Both the position numbers and the translations under genes were made by a program. The notes below the pieces were generated by a model. It was not told the origin of the DNA. It saw nothing but the letters and a program-made list of their open reading frames with translations, and searched no databases. From Acanthornis magna (lineage: Eukaryota > Chordata > Aves > Passeriformes > Acanthizidae), in the NCBI GenBank assembly GCA_036785705.1, contig JAWUZG010000032.1, positions 10,372,001-10,436,000 on the forward strand: a stretch of 64,000 bases of DNA, written 5' to 3'. Below, one piece after another: positions 51,401-63,702 of this stretch. The stretch's first letter is position 1; each line of letters opens with the position of its first letter.

Positions 51401-52759
51401 TGGTGTCTGTCTGTGGTACAATTGAATTTTTATATCTTGTCCGTAGTGTTTTCCTCAGTGTGTATTTGATAATGGACATAAACCAGCAACATTGGATGCA
51501 AACCTTAGGATTTCATAGCAGAGTTGTGCCAGACCATTCATTTGGGAAGTTTGGCTGAACGATCTGTCTCTAAACCAGGTCTTTGTGTGCCGTTGTCCAC
51601 TTTCAATAATACAAACACAAAGGGAACAATTATATCCTACAGTTATGCAGTGTTTATGCAGCACAGATGCGCTGCCCAAGCCTGTAGGTGTTTTTACCCA
51701 CGGACAGCTGTAACTAACACAGACCAGTCTGAGCGTAATGCCACACACAGCTCTTAGAAAATGGAAACATTAAGGGACTGTCTCGCTCACTACTTACCTG
51801 TCTTAACTACTACTGTGAATAAAAAGCTATTTCAAAAGATACGTTTTGCACCAGGACCACTACTACCTGGATTTGAACTCTAGCTGACCAAAAGAAGGAG
51901 CCTTTCCTGAGTTTTTAGCTTCCCTTCTGACAGTTATTACCTGGGCTGACCTCAAAGGTGAGAAGTATGTCTGTACATCATCACAACCTAGCTGGCTTGC
52001 AACTTTTGATAGTTACATTTTTAAAGAAATTTAAAAGTGAAGTAAACATTAGCACAGATACTTTGGATGAAAAAGAGCATGGTTATAGTTTACTGTAGCT
52101 GGGACTTCAGTGGGGTCACTGATACAGCAGTGCAAACAAGGTTGCAAAAAGAACATGCAAAATTTTGTCTAAATTTGTAGAAAGTTTAAATGAAAGTTTG
52201 TTTGAGGTGTGGTACTTTGGAGGCTGCCAAGAAAAATTTACTCTGTAGAGTCTGAAGCTAATATTTCAGGATTCAGTGTTGGAAGAACAAGCCAAGTTTT
52301 TGGTCAGCCTTTGTGTTACAGATCCATGAGTAAGTCAAACAGTTTTAATCCTGGAAAGAGGGTTTGGTTGTACAAATAAATATTTGGAATGATTTTTTCT
52401 GGGACTAAGAGAAGGAACATAAAGAAGGAAAGGCTGTGATTGAAGGGGCTTTCTGGGAGGCTATAGAGCCATGGAGCCTTCCCTCTGTGTGTTTTTTATT
52501 TCAATTTTAAACTTCTGTTGAGTTTTCCTGAGCAAGAACCTGGGTGGCAGAGAACTTCTGTACAGTTGACACAAGTGCAGTGCTTTGTGTAAACCGGCTC
52601 AGTGTGGCAGGCAGGTCCTGGAGCCTTTGCTATGCGCATGCTGAAGACGGGTCTTGGGAAAGTGACATGCACACGTGAGCAGCTACCAACATCAGCATTT
52701 CATTCCTACCATGGCATTGTACTGAGATAAATCTTTCCATTTAGTTGTATTTTGTTGGG

Positions 52760-52770
52760 TTTTTTTTTTT
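52760..52770. repeat. T11 homopolymer
   Basis: Eleven T within a T/G-rich stretch. It is read as poly-Lys by the minus-strand 129-codon ORF. Confidence 0.9.
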
Positions 52771-55700
52771 AACACGCACCATGAGAGAATTACATACCAT
52801 ATGGCTACATATTTTTCAAAAAGGTGATGCCACCCTCTTTCTGGTTTTCTAAGCATCACTTCTAAATTTATCAAGAAGATAAAGATTACTTCAACTATTG
52901 CAATAAATAGGAAATCTGTGCCTAAGCAATGAAATGACATGGACATTTCTGCATAGGAGTGACACGAGATATACTGCATCACTACTGGGGAGGATTTTGA
53001 GTTTGTCACCTCTACAGTATTTGCAATCACAAATCCTGCTGTGTGTTTATTAGCTGAAATGGTCAGTTTAATTTGTGGCATTTTTCTCCTTAATTATTTT
53101 ATGATGCTTCAAATAATCAGAACTTTACAATAACTTGAAGATCTACAGTACAGTATTGTCCACATGTTTTAATTTTTTTTCTCATTATAATTCCCTTTGA
53201 AATAGCTCTCTTCTTTTGGCTTGACAAATGCTGAGTCATCTCCTTTCTCCTTTCTATCTCTAATCACCCTGAGAAGACGCATTGGTCCCTACAATTTTGA
53301 ATGCCAAGTTGATAAAGGTGTGTTAATTGATTCTGAACTAATTGCAAAATGAAAGTATAATACATTTGCAGAATAGAGTAGAGAAATGAAACAATTTTAC
53401 AAAGAATCAAATATTGCAAAGTCTGATTCCTCAAAAGGAAGCTTAAATATGAAAGGAGTAATTAAAAAATTACATTTTGTTCTTAGAATGCACATGGGCA
53501 TTTCAGAGGCAGTGAAACTTTTTTAGCTGCTGTGCTCAAGTCCCTCTAAGACGGTAACATCATTTAGACTTTCCGTAGCATAACTATAATTAAGTATTTA
53601 ATGCTAATTTGATGTTTTCTCAGGCTTGCTTGTTTCAGGTGGTTTTGTACCAAAATTCACGCAAAATGAATTAAAATCACCAGGATAGAGAAATGGGATT
53701 CTGTATTTATCTGACTTCTCATCAAATTCTGATCAGCAGCACTAAAAAAATGCATCGACCAAGGTTGCCAAGAATATTTTGTGTTCTTCTCTGCTTGCAC
53801 ATAAGTAGAAAATACACTGCTGACTGAATTTCTTAACCTTTCAGCAATATATTATGAAGTGCTAACTGTCAGGTAGTTCAGTACTTTTTTCACTGCAAGG
53901 CCCTGTAATGTAATCACAGTTGTAAAAGGAACTTGTGAGTGAAGCAACTTGATCATTCCTCACAGTGCTGCAGTGCCAAGTGGTTACAGGATAACAAGGG
54001 AGACGCAACGCCAGGACCCCAAAGATTTATTCTACCCAGAAACAGTACAAGTTATTTAAACAAAGGTGCTTTAGGTGCTGGCTGCTTGCTAAGGATTATA
54101 TTGTAGCCAATGTTTAATTTTGCTTAAACCAAAGGTAAGCCTGTATTTTCTGTGTTTTACTGCGATGAGCCTGTTCATGAGCCTTGATTTAGCAATGTAT
54201 GATAGTCTGGGATTATAACTTTGCAATGCTACAGTCACTAAAGAAAAACCTGAGTTGGTGTGATACGATGCTGATCTGATATATTAGAATGATCTCTTAA
54301 AGGCAGGTTAGTAACATTTTTAAAGGGAAATGTGATATCCACAGGGTAAGTTAAAACTTGAAGAGCTTGAAAGTTGCATTTGGAACAAATCAAACTACAG
54401 AAAAGGTAAAGCATTTTCAGATCATTTCACTGGTTGATAACTTAGATGAAAAGGTAGGAACTGTTTCTGAAGCTGTAATGTCTCCTGATTAGTATGCTGT
54501 GAAATTAAATTAGGGTTGAGCTATTATTCAGAAACTTTCCAACTGTACAAAACGGCATGTAAGATACTCTAGCACTAGTGGTTTTGACAGTGTTTCAATT
54601 TGCAAGTTTTTTGGAAATTATTAAAATAACTAGACTGCACTGACACAGCACACAGTTCTCAGGAAACTTTTTGAAGATGCACAGTAGTGAACTTCTTTAT
54701 TAGTAATGCCTTATAAACTGACATATTGGTGGTATAACTTTGTAAAATATTGTGTTTTAGTAATCATACTGATGTTATGTTTTTAATAATAAATACTGAA
54801 CTATTTGTAATTGTGAAGACTTACTTAAAAACAGTCTCAAATTTACTAAAATTGTAATGGCTGCCTAGAACCACAAAAGATAGCAAGTTACTTAAATATG
54901 TGTCAGTTCCTAATGCAATGAATTGTTGGTTTTGTTTACCTGAAAAATCTCCTCTATTTTTTTCTGCATTGCATTTCATTTTCCCCTCCTGTATTAACTG
55001 CAAGCTGCGTCCCAGCACCCTTTCCTTGGACAAATGCTATCTCTATACCATATGTTAGTTCTCTGAGAAGGGTTGGCTGGTTATAAACAATGTTGGAATA
55101 TAGGGCTGTGTTTCTATGTAAAAGTGTTATTGTTAAAGTGCTAACAGCTCTTCTGAGCTTCTTATTCTGTTCTGTCTCTCATTGTCCTCCCGTCTAACAA
55201 AAAAGCCAAGAATATATGAGAAAGTGAGTGCTTGATATTTTATAAACTGTTTATATAGTAAATCATTTTTTGGAAACATGGCTTTGTTGTTTTACTAATT
55301 GAATTTCACTGGAATAGGCTTTAGGGGTTGAAGAATGTGGCATGTGTACCTATTATCAGTTTCACTGACATATTCTTGTTTAATATAGCTCTCTGCATAT
55401 GTGTGAAGAAGATAATTAAGATGCCTTCAATTCTGTATGTTTATAAAGTGTGCTTAGCACAATTCCAGCAGTAGAAACTCATTGCTATAGATCATCTTTG
55501 ATTGCCTCATTTTGGCTGACAGACAGTGAGTGGCTCTTTTCTCTTCATTGCAAGTATGTGGACAAAACAATTAATCTTTATCAAGTAATTTCAGAAGCCG
55601 TAACTGATGTTTTTCTTTTTCAAGATATCATTGCTTTACCTTAAGATACATGTGTCCTGGTTAAACATGAGTTTTCTTCCCTGACATGAAAAATCATATG

Positions 55701-58700
55701 TATCAGGATAAACATATAAAAGACATGCTTGTTTCTACTTTTCTTTTTTTTCCCCAGTAAATATGTCTAAAAAACCTAAAGGAGATAGGATTTGTAAAAG
55801 CTGTTGCTTAAGGCTTTGATACCATTGTCATGTAGTAAAAAATGGCCTGATTTTTCACTTCTTGTTTGCTTTTGTTTTGAGCATGGACATATTGCTGTCA
55901 TTTGTTCTCAAAGTGCTACTTTGGTAGCAAGTTACTAGGAGCTGTTGGATAAGTAAAGTGGGTTTGAAATCTAAAACTCTTGACAGTCTGACTCTGCAAG
56001 TTTGCTTTTCAGTGAAAAATACAGTCAAAAGGTGAGATTCTGCTGTACGCTGTCTAAAATGCCATCAAAGCATTAATACAACCATTGACAGCAATTCAGT
56101 GAAGACTCCTTTGGTTAAGATGGGTGCTTTTTGTTCCTTTGCCCTACATATGCCATGTATATTAATAGGTTAATTGCATTATCTTGTGTGTATTATCTGA
56201 AAATATTTACTGGGAGTGAAAGGGGTTTGTCTGATGTGGAGGTGAATTTATAAATATAGTTGTGAGATACAGTTTATTCCAAACTTCTGATAAAATTTCT
56301 TCTCAATGAATTTTCCCAGTTGAAAAGGTGAATATTCTTTCTAGAAGGCTTCGTAATTTATGTTAGTATAAATGTTGTTTGTAGATTTGTTTTAATAAAT
56401 AGAAATGGAAAGAAGTACCTTTGGATTTTAAACCTCAGGATCTAACACCACAGAATATCAACAGCATTCCCCTTTCTTTGTATATATTGTGTGATATTTG
56501 GAAGAAACACTTAAAAGACAGTTACTGCAATATTTCACATGTCTTTTTAGAAAGACCATTGTATTCAGGAGAGTATAGCAGAATACACAGAATGTAAAAT
56601 ACAGGGGAGTAGGCATGATATAAAGTCTAGAAACTTGTACTGTTGAAATTTGCATTTAAATGTCATATTTTTTACTACTTATCTTCCGTCCGCAGTCACT
56701 ATGCACTTTTAGTCTTAGTGATCAATCTACTGCTGAGTTCATCTGATGTACACATATAAAAAAACAAATGCTCTTTGAACTATTTATTCTTTTTTTCTCT
56801 CTCTCTTTTAGGACTATAAGCCAAGGGGCACTTTGTCAGTTCATGTGTAAATAAATTTTGGTGTTGTTTAAAAGCACTACATGCAAAGTGAGGGGGATGC
56901 TGCAGAACTTGTAAATCAGTAGGTCTGCAAGCAGCTAAATTTGAAGTTGTAAAAATCACTAACACATCAGAAAGGAGCAGAAGGAAATGTGCCCCTTGGC
57001 TTTTCTTTTTATAGATCCTTGAATTGAGGTTTACCCTTACTATTCCAGTTGGCATAATCTTGTTGGTGTCTAACACAGTCAGTGTACAAACTAACCATAT
57101 GGTCACAGTCCTGCCAGGTTTCAGTCAGAGCTGGCTTGGAGCTGTAGTCCTTTTAGGCTTTCTTTGGGTGCAAGTGCATACTTGATACGCAAATAAACTG
57201 CCCTTGAGTCATGCAATGACACTTCTTATGATCCCTTTCATCAGTGAATTTAGCAGTGGTGTATGCTTTGTTCTCTGGTGTGTTCTTTTGGAATCAATAG
57301 TGAATTTTCACTTATTCGGGTGCTGCATGTGTGTAAATTTGTGTCTTTTTTGGATGCTGACCAACTAGTTGCCCTCAGGTATGATTCTGGGCAATGCTCA
57401 CTTAAGGCACCTCTCCCTCTAGGCAGTGCATAGAGGGCCATATCGGGATTGTCTTGTGCCCTACAGCAGTCCCTAACACTGACCTATTGACTAAGCTGCC
57501 AAGCTCATGACCCTTTCACTCTAATTCTGTTGTCAATAGCTCCTGGCTCCTAGACTTGAGAGTGATTAGGAAGTACAGAAATCTGTAACACATCAATTGC
57601 TTTGATATTTTGTGCAGATGTAAGGTAGAGCATACTTGCTTTTTGCTGTGCTTAGTTACTCAGATCAGGGTCTTTGTTAACTTACTTTTGTCTGGGAAAA
57701 CCAAAATCAGGGACCAGTTTCTTGTCAGACCAAACAGCAATCACTATAGGCTATATTTATTATAAGCACACGAAAATAGCACATTGCACACACTCATCAG
57801 TGTGTTGTAGCAGGACTGCTACAACAAGCCTGTTGATGAATTGCAAAATGCTTACAAGCTGTGTATATTTTGTAGCTGCAGGTGGCTGCTTTATGATGCT
57901 TTGGCATCACTTACTAAATCTGCTAAAATGTTCATCAAATTGCTCTGTAATAGTTTTTCTCTAGCTTGTAGCTGTTAAGCCAGGTGTTTACATGTAATTT
58001 ATGCACATCAATCTGCTTTCCTGCATGAAGAAATCCCTACAGGTGACACAGCAGACAGAATCACACGGACCATTTTGGAGTAAATTTTACCTCTAAATGG
58101 TATTCAGTACAGAGACATCTTCAGTCTGCACAATGAATATAGTGTCATTTACACTGTGCAGGCAAATAACTGTAATGTATTACAAAAATTCAATTGCACT
58201 TATAAAACTAATAAAAATCAGGAGCAGGATTAAGCATTCTCCAATAGATATCCTGACAAGAGCAGAAAATTTTCTTAGTATATCATAGCATAGATATTGA
58301 ACTTGAATATTTTATGAACCTGTATTTTTCATGTCAAGACAGCAGCATTCCAAAGATATTCCAGCAGAACTGTTAGATTAAAAGTAATGCAAGATGAAAA
58401 TGAATGTTTGAAAAAATAAGTATTATCAGTTGCAAGAAAAACACTGGTAGTTGTTTGGATCCTTTATTTCATTGTGGAGTCAAGGCAGGTCTGGAATTGT
58501 ACCCCAGGGGGGGTTCATGTTACCAGAGTGCCTTTAGAAATAGAAGTAGTTCCCAACTCAGCTGTGTGCTAAGCACCTCCCTCCCTCACAGAACTAGATT
58601 TTGCTGAGAAATTTACAGGAGTAGACTAACAAGATAAGCCATCTCTTTACTTTTTGTGTTATAGTTGGAAAAATACTGTATTATATCAGGTAAGATATGA

Positions 58701-59226
58701 GATGCATAAGTGACCAATGTAAAACGTCCAAAACTCGTGTAACACGTATTTTGGTTCTTAGCCATGGGCAAAAGAAATCTTCTCTATGCCATAAAACTCC
58801 TGTTGTGTTTTATTATTCTGTTGGGTTACTGTTGTATTTCTGATTGTACTTCAGAATGTTAAGACTGAGGTTATAAAATTAAATAAATAGAAAGACTCTA
58901 GTTTTCCTGGGAAATGTTGTGGATATTAGTAGCAGTTACAAGGGGAGGCAAAAGGATGGATGCATTTTAATCTTCAACTTGAAAAAAAAAAATGTTGATG
59001 AGAAAAGAAGTAGAATCCAGCACTGTAAGATGGAGAGAAGCGACTTGAAAAGTACTTGGAAAAAGACAATCTAGTACTTGCTGCTCAGCAAAAGAAAGTT
59101 TTGGACTTGCTTATAGCCATACACAAGGATTCCTACTTTATAGTCTGTACATTTAAAATCTGAGGAGCAAAGAAGTGTGTTTAAACAGCAACATCAATGC
59201 TACCCATGACAATGTAACATTACTCT

Positions 59227-59243
59227 AAAAAAAAAAAAAAAAA
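59227..59243. repeat. A17 homopolymer
   Basis: Seventeen A in the C-D intron, probably length-variable between individuals. Confidence 0.92.
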
Positions 59244-59685
59244 TCCACCTGCTATTTTCAATATCTACTGTGGCTCAAAGCTAAAATATTAATTTTTGTA
59301 ATTTAGTCAATGGATATTTTTTACAGTGATTATTTCTATGACTATATTCATTATCTGTTCCAGCAACCTGGCTCTAATTCCAAAGTTTCAGCACCCATCA
59401 TGTTGTCCAGGTGGTCCAGAACAACATCTCTTTACCAATTTGTGCCAAGACCATGATGGTCTTGTAGCTACCTCTAGAGTCTCCCCATTTACCTTTCCTG
59501 AGCCTTGAATACTCACAAGCAACCCTGTTCAGCTGAACACATTTCATGCTCTACCCTATTATATGCTCCAGGTCATGCTGCCTGATCTGGCTGGCTCTGG
59601 AAAAGTAGGCAGGGGGTAAACCACATAAACTCACATGCTTTGTAGGAGCAGATGGAAACAGAGACACTTTCAGACAGGTCCTGGC

Positions 59686-59714
59686 AAGAGAGAAAAAGAG
59701 AAAAAGAGAAAGAC
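59686..59714. repeat. Purine-only (AAAAAG)n-like tract
   Basis: Repeated agaaaa/gagaaa units form a homopurine run of nearly 30 nt. Confidence 0.88.
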
Positions 59715-60220
59715 AGATTGAGAAAACAATATGAGTGGAAAATGCACACCTACAGAAAATGTGAAAATCCTGCTTTGGAGTTCAACTCTGTGTGTGGCTT
59801 ATACTTCCTAAGTGCCTTTTGAGTTATTTTTGAGGCTCAGCCTGCCTATCAGCATTGATGTTGAACACACCCTCAGTTTTTCAAGAGAAAGTTCAGGACC
59901 AAATGTAGCATTTGGGTTTTGACCTACAGAGTCACTGAAGCTGCAGCAAATACCTTCCACAGCCACCTGCACTGTGTAAGAGTGGAGCCTGGTCTGCCTG
60001 GTGTACCTTGCCTACCCTACTCTACCTCACATTTTGCAGCATTGGATAATGTGTTTTCAGCTGACCGAGGACTGGGAATGTGGATGAGCTGCAGTGGCCC
60101 ACGAGAAAACCTTAGAGCTGTTTGCCTCAGAAGGGAGGAAAGGATATGTGGAAGCAGCTGATCTCTTCCACTCAGAGGCATTTGGGTGCTGCTTAGTGGC
60201 CACAGATAAACAACCCTGGT

Positions 60221-60243
60221 CTTTAACTTTTAAAAAGTTAAAG
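60221..60243. repeat. 23-bp palindrome
   Basis: ctttaactttt and its complement aaaagttaaag flank a single A. This is a near-perfect palindrome with 11-bp arms, in intron C-D. Confidence 0.85.
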
Positions 60244-61139
60244 AGGGAAACCAGAGCCTCTTCCTCTAAGCCAAATATACAAATTCTTTCACTTTGGCTA
60301 TGTTTGCTGTTTCCTTGATAGTTTCAAAGACGTTACTCTGATAGCTGTATGGTGTGTTTTCTCCCTGCCCTCCACCATCTCTGCAGACTCAAAGAGCACG
60401 GGCCAGCTAATCTCCGCAGCATGTTTAAACACCCTGGGCAATGGGCAGGCTGCGTGGAGACTACAAAAGCCTTAAGTTTTATTGTGAGGAATAAGATCTG
60501 TCAAGATCTGTCAGTTTCAAACATCAAAAATCTGCCTGTGACACAGGAAAGTGAAAAGTTTTTCAGAGCAAGTCAATCTCCACAGCAGGTGGAGATGGAA
60601 GAACTATTTGCTTTTTCAGATGTTTCCCTGGGCAGACCATGAAAAGGATGCACAGACTTTGCAGAGGTGAATAAAGGAGCCCTGAAATGAAGGAACAAAT
60701 GCAGAATAATGTTTTAGCATGTACTTACATGAAACTTTGTCAAATCTGTTACTTTCTGAAAGTAATGCTATCCATTGAACTTTGGATACCTCTTTTGAAC
60801 TAAATGAAAAAGACCAGGACACTGAGTTTGAAGACAACACATGTTATTACATCACATGGAGACTTTGGTGGAAGAAATTTACTTAAAGATTGTTGAGAAC
60901 AGCTATCATCATCTAGAGGTACAATTTCTGCCTTGTGACAGCAGAATTCACTCTAGATCAGCCCTAACGTGAAAAGAACATGTAAAGGACTGGAAGCTCT
61001 TCTTGCTCAAGGGAAACATGAAAACTTCCAGGTGAAAATCAAATTGCATTTTAAAGGATATGGGATAGAAGCTTTACCAAATGGATGAAGTCTTTAAACA
61101 ATTTCACAAGATTTACATTACTTTCTAGTCTTACAGTTG

Positions 61140-61297
61140 CAAGCCTAGAGTCTGATTGCCCAGAGAGGTTGTGGAATCTCCTCACTGGAGATATTCAAGA
61201 ACTGTCCAGATGCAATCCTGGGCAATGTGCTCCAGGAAGAGGGAGGTTGGGCCAGATGCTCCACTGTGGTCCTGTCCAGCTTAACTATTCTGTGATT
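61140..61297 (+). mobile_element. CR1 LINE 3' fragment next to exon D
   Basis: This is a 160-bp CR1 3' end. It contains cccagagaggttgtggaatc, a ctggagatattcaagaactg block, gggaggttgggccagatgct and the tail ctattctgtgattt. It lies about 570 bp upstream of exon D, in sense orientation. Confidence 0.88.
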
Positions 61298-61870
61298 TCC
61301 CAAACAAATACTCCAAGAGTTATTTCTGTTTAGGAAGTGCTGCAATCATAAGTTCTGTAAAGTTCACTGTTTACTTTGAAGATGTTTTGTGGTGAAAAGT
61401 AAGATTTTGCCAAGTTAAAACACAGTATTATATTTTTGATACTAAGTATCTTAGTACTTAGCATTGTTTTGTGAAATGCACAAAGGATTTTTTCCCCTCT
61501 TTTATTTTCTGTGAGAATTGTAACTTCTTTTGCAGTCACCCAACCTAGCAAGTTGGCTAGAGGCACATTACCAAGTATGTGGTTAGCAGACTATCACAAC
61601 CTGTCTACATTCCAACTGTGTAAAGGTTACTAACAAGACATCTAGTTTCTAACAGTTTGCCCTAATGAAGATCTTCAGGTTGCAGCCTTTTAAAGAGAAG
61701 CCATTTCCAGTTTGCAACTGAGGAAGAGAGATTGCTTCTTCAATCAGAATAGTCTTTTTATGTTATTAAATAGTAATGAACAAGTCAGATCACTGTTCTT
61801 GTGTAAAAACTGCAAGGAAAGGCTTTGCTCCAGGTTATTCTAAATGTCATTTCTTTTTCTCTCCTTTCAG

Positions 61871-62012
61871 AGGCTGGCAGCAAGAAGCTAAAGAGCACGA
61901 TACAGAGAAGCACAGAAACAGGAATGGCAGCAGAGATGAGAAGTCGTATGGTTCGACAGCCAAGTCGAGAATCCACGGATGGCAGCATAAATAGTTACAG
62001 CTCCGAGGGCAA
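61871..62012 (+). CDS. RIMS1: RIMS1 internal exon D (segment just before C2B)
   Basis: The exon is 142 nt. A strong acceptor (ctttttctctcctttcag) precedes it and a consensus donor (gtaagtg) follows. Its first two bases complete a Glu codon with the last base of exon C, giving SQT-EAGSKKLKSTIQRSTETG, then MAAEMRSRMVRQPSRESTDG and SINSYSSEG. It ends with aa, the first two bases of the conserved Asn of SSEGN, so the next exon should start LIFPGVRL and lead into C2B. That exon is not in the window. RSTETG and SRESTDGS are among the most conserved linker motifs in all RIM proteins, including the gamma forms. The EMRSRM spelling is one residue longer than the EMRKM I recall for mammalian RIM1 and resembles gamma-RIMs. 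Confidence 0.95.
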
Positions 62013-62892
62013 GTAAGTGAAATGAAAAATTTCAGTAATGTAGGAGAAGTTTTTAATGCAGTAGAAGTTTCTTTCCCATTACTTGGGATGTCCCAAACTC
62101 TAGCTGAAGGGAATAGCTCTGTGTACAGATTCTTCCTCTTGAAACATTTGAAAAACTGAACTATTTTAGGTATATAACACAAATTTCTTGGAAATTGAGA
62201 GAGGAATTCTTAAGAATTCTCATTTTCCCTGCCATCCAGTGAGGCATTTTGTTCATCAAAAGACAACTAAATTAAGACTGCATTATTCAAAACAAAATGT
62301 AGGGGTACTTTATGTTTGGATTACCTCAGAGTTAAACTTCAGATGTTGTATGTGGATCCCCATGACACAAAACTCTGTTCAGTAATACCATATACAAAGA
62401 AAGTTTAATTTGGAGTTTCTCCAAGTCTCTTATTAAGAATTGTAAACCCCAGAGCCCAGCTGCCCCATCAGCTGAAGTCAGGCAGACAGTTGCAGGGAAT
62501 GGAGCAGCTGCTTTCATTCACTGCTGAACAATTTAAAATGTAGGAAAGGAGAACAAAGGCAATTCTGACACAAAAATATGCAGGAATACTCCAGCCTCCT
62601 CACAGTTCTCAGTGGTACTGCATATATTCCAAGGTACAGTGGTTACTTGGGAATTCTTAGAAGATGACTCCCCTAAAAAGGGGAAAATGAGGGTAGGCAA
62701 ATGCACCTTTACAGACCTGGAAAAATGAGAGATTTGGACATCTTTGTTTGGCTTCATCTTTTTTATATGCTTACTGCATTACCACAATTGCTTTTGCATA
62801 TTGTATGAGGCACAAAGAGCCAAGGCTGCTGTGGTGGTGGCGGCAAGGATCTGTGTAAAGGTGCCTCCATCATCAGATCTTCTCACCACCCT

Positions 62893-63093
62893 AATTTTTT
62901 TAGAACACTGGAACAGGTTGCCCAGGGAAGCTGTGGATTGACTTATCATTGGAAGCGCTCATGGCCAGTTTGGATGGGGCTTTGATTTACATGATGTAGT
63001 GAAAGATGTCCTTGTGCATGGCAGGGCCATCAAAACTTGATGATTTTTAAGGTCCCTTCCAACCCAAACCATTCTATAATTCTATGATAATGC
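62893..63093 (+). mobile_element. CR1 LINE 3' fragment downstream of exon D
   Basis: This is a 200-bp CR1 3' end. It starts in aacactggaacaggttgccc and ends with ggtcccttccaacccaaacc and the octamer tail attctataattctatgata. The end sequence is close to the common avian CR1 consensus, so this is one of the better preserved copies here. It is sense to RIMS1. Confidence 0.93.
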
Positions 63094-63175
63094 TAAGAAG
63101 TTTAAGAGCCATATAAGAAAAACAGGCTCCATCATGAATAATTCAAAACCAAAGCAGATAAAGATCAGATGAAGA

Positions 63176-63448
63176 ATGAGGGGCAAGAGTAAAATATCCC
63201 AGTTTTCTCCATCATTGTTCTTGACAGGGTTTTACCCTTTCAACACTCCACCCTGCCATCCTCCTCCCTTTTTCTATGCTGGAGCGTTAGTCTGTAAGGT
63301 ACCAGTCACTCACCTTGGTGACAAAGAGCCCAATAAACTGGACCCTGCTAAGGAGGATTTGGAGGAGCCTGTTTCCTTGGTTAGCAGTGGAGAGGAGATT
63401 TGGGAGCCCAGCACTGAGGGTGAGGACATTTTCAGTGGAACACCTTAA
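63176..63448 (+). other. Unexplained 90-codon ORF in intron
   Basis: I do not recognise this reading frame. The N-terminal part is hydrophobic and proline-rich (NTPPCHPPPFFYAGALVC). The C-terminal half is acidic (KEDLEEPVSLVSSGEEIWEP) with few positive charges. GC content is higher than in nearby intron, and CpG-bearing bases follow at 63488-63510. No start-site or splice evidence ties it to RIMS1. The acidic stretch faintly recalls endogenous-retrovirus Gag leaders, but I see no LTR, primer site or further retroviral frame. It may be a decayed mobile element or chance. Confidence 0.2.
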
Positions 63449-63645
63449 TCCTCTGTTTCACGCTCATTGTGTGTAAATAGATTTGGCAGGGCCGGGCCAA
63501 CCGCGGTCTGGATCTGGAGGTCACAGCAGGCATGTGGAGGACAGAAAGGTAGAGCCATAAATTGCTGATTTGAGAATTACCCTCTGAGTAAGGCAGTGAG
63601 GAAAGCAAGTGCTTGCTTCTTACTGGGACTTACTGCAGGCTGGGT

Positions 63646-63702
63646 GTGCATAGTATAGGATAGTGCATAGGACTACATAGTGTGCATAGTACATAGGACT
63701 TA
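63646..63702. repeat. Imperfect tandem repeat (gtgcatag / cataggact)
   Basis: The words gtgcatag and cataggact recur three and two times within about 57 bp. It lies in the intron after exon D. Confidence 0.8.

Larger units (their letters stand above)
30366..61870 (+). other. RIMS1: RIMS1 intron between exons C and D (31.5 kb)
   Basis: This is a GT-AG intron in phase 1. It holds CR1 3' fragments at 34322-34776, 37139-37253, 45765-46097 and 61140-61297, a MIR-like SINE at 46815-46912, a hairpin repeat at 31093-31155, a G17 tract at 38366-38382, an A/C-rich tract at 36279-36405, and several homopolymer and trinucleotide runs. Two strong acceptor-like sites lie at 55757/55758 and 56811/56812. 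The stretches 38400-45000, 46950-55100 and 57100-61100 show only AT-rich unique-looking DNA with small simple repeats. The largest ORF (52692-53081, minus, 129 codons) has no recognisable domain. Confidence 0.85.
2390..62012 (+). other. RIMS1: RIMS1 gene, internal part (four exons, three complete introns)
   Basis: Four exons with canonical AG/GT borders join into one open frame of 655 nt, and the translation is recognisable as the linker between the C2A and C2B domains of RIM1. RIM1 is an active-zone scaffold protein of the presynaptic terminal. It binds Rab3, Munc13, RIM-BP and calcium channels and organises vesicle docking and priming. None of its folded domains falls in this window. The choice of RIMS1 over the paralogue RIMS2 rests on family knowledge: RIM2 has a KMNKYKQGAG-type segment and a VGLSRKSRSASQLSQT segment, whereas this gene reads KVHRYNQTSGSGSSQE and VSRRSRSTSQLSQT. 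Introns are 8,876, 18,587 and 31,505 bp. The gene continues beyond both window ends. The organism is inferred to be a bird from the CR1 repeats in the introns. Confidence 0.93.

Noticed and set aside
52692..53081. Longest ORF in the window (129 codons, minus strand)
   Set aside because: It is not similar to anything I know, crosses a T11 homopolymer, has no splice or promoter context, and its length is expected by chance in 64 kb of AT-rich DNA.
55206..55223. 18-nt microexon candidate between AG and gtgagt
   Set aside because: In the phase set by exon C it contains a TGA stop. The pyrimidine tract is separated from the AG by an A run.
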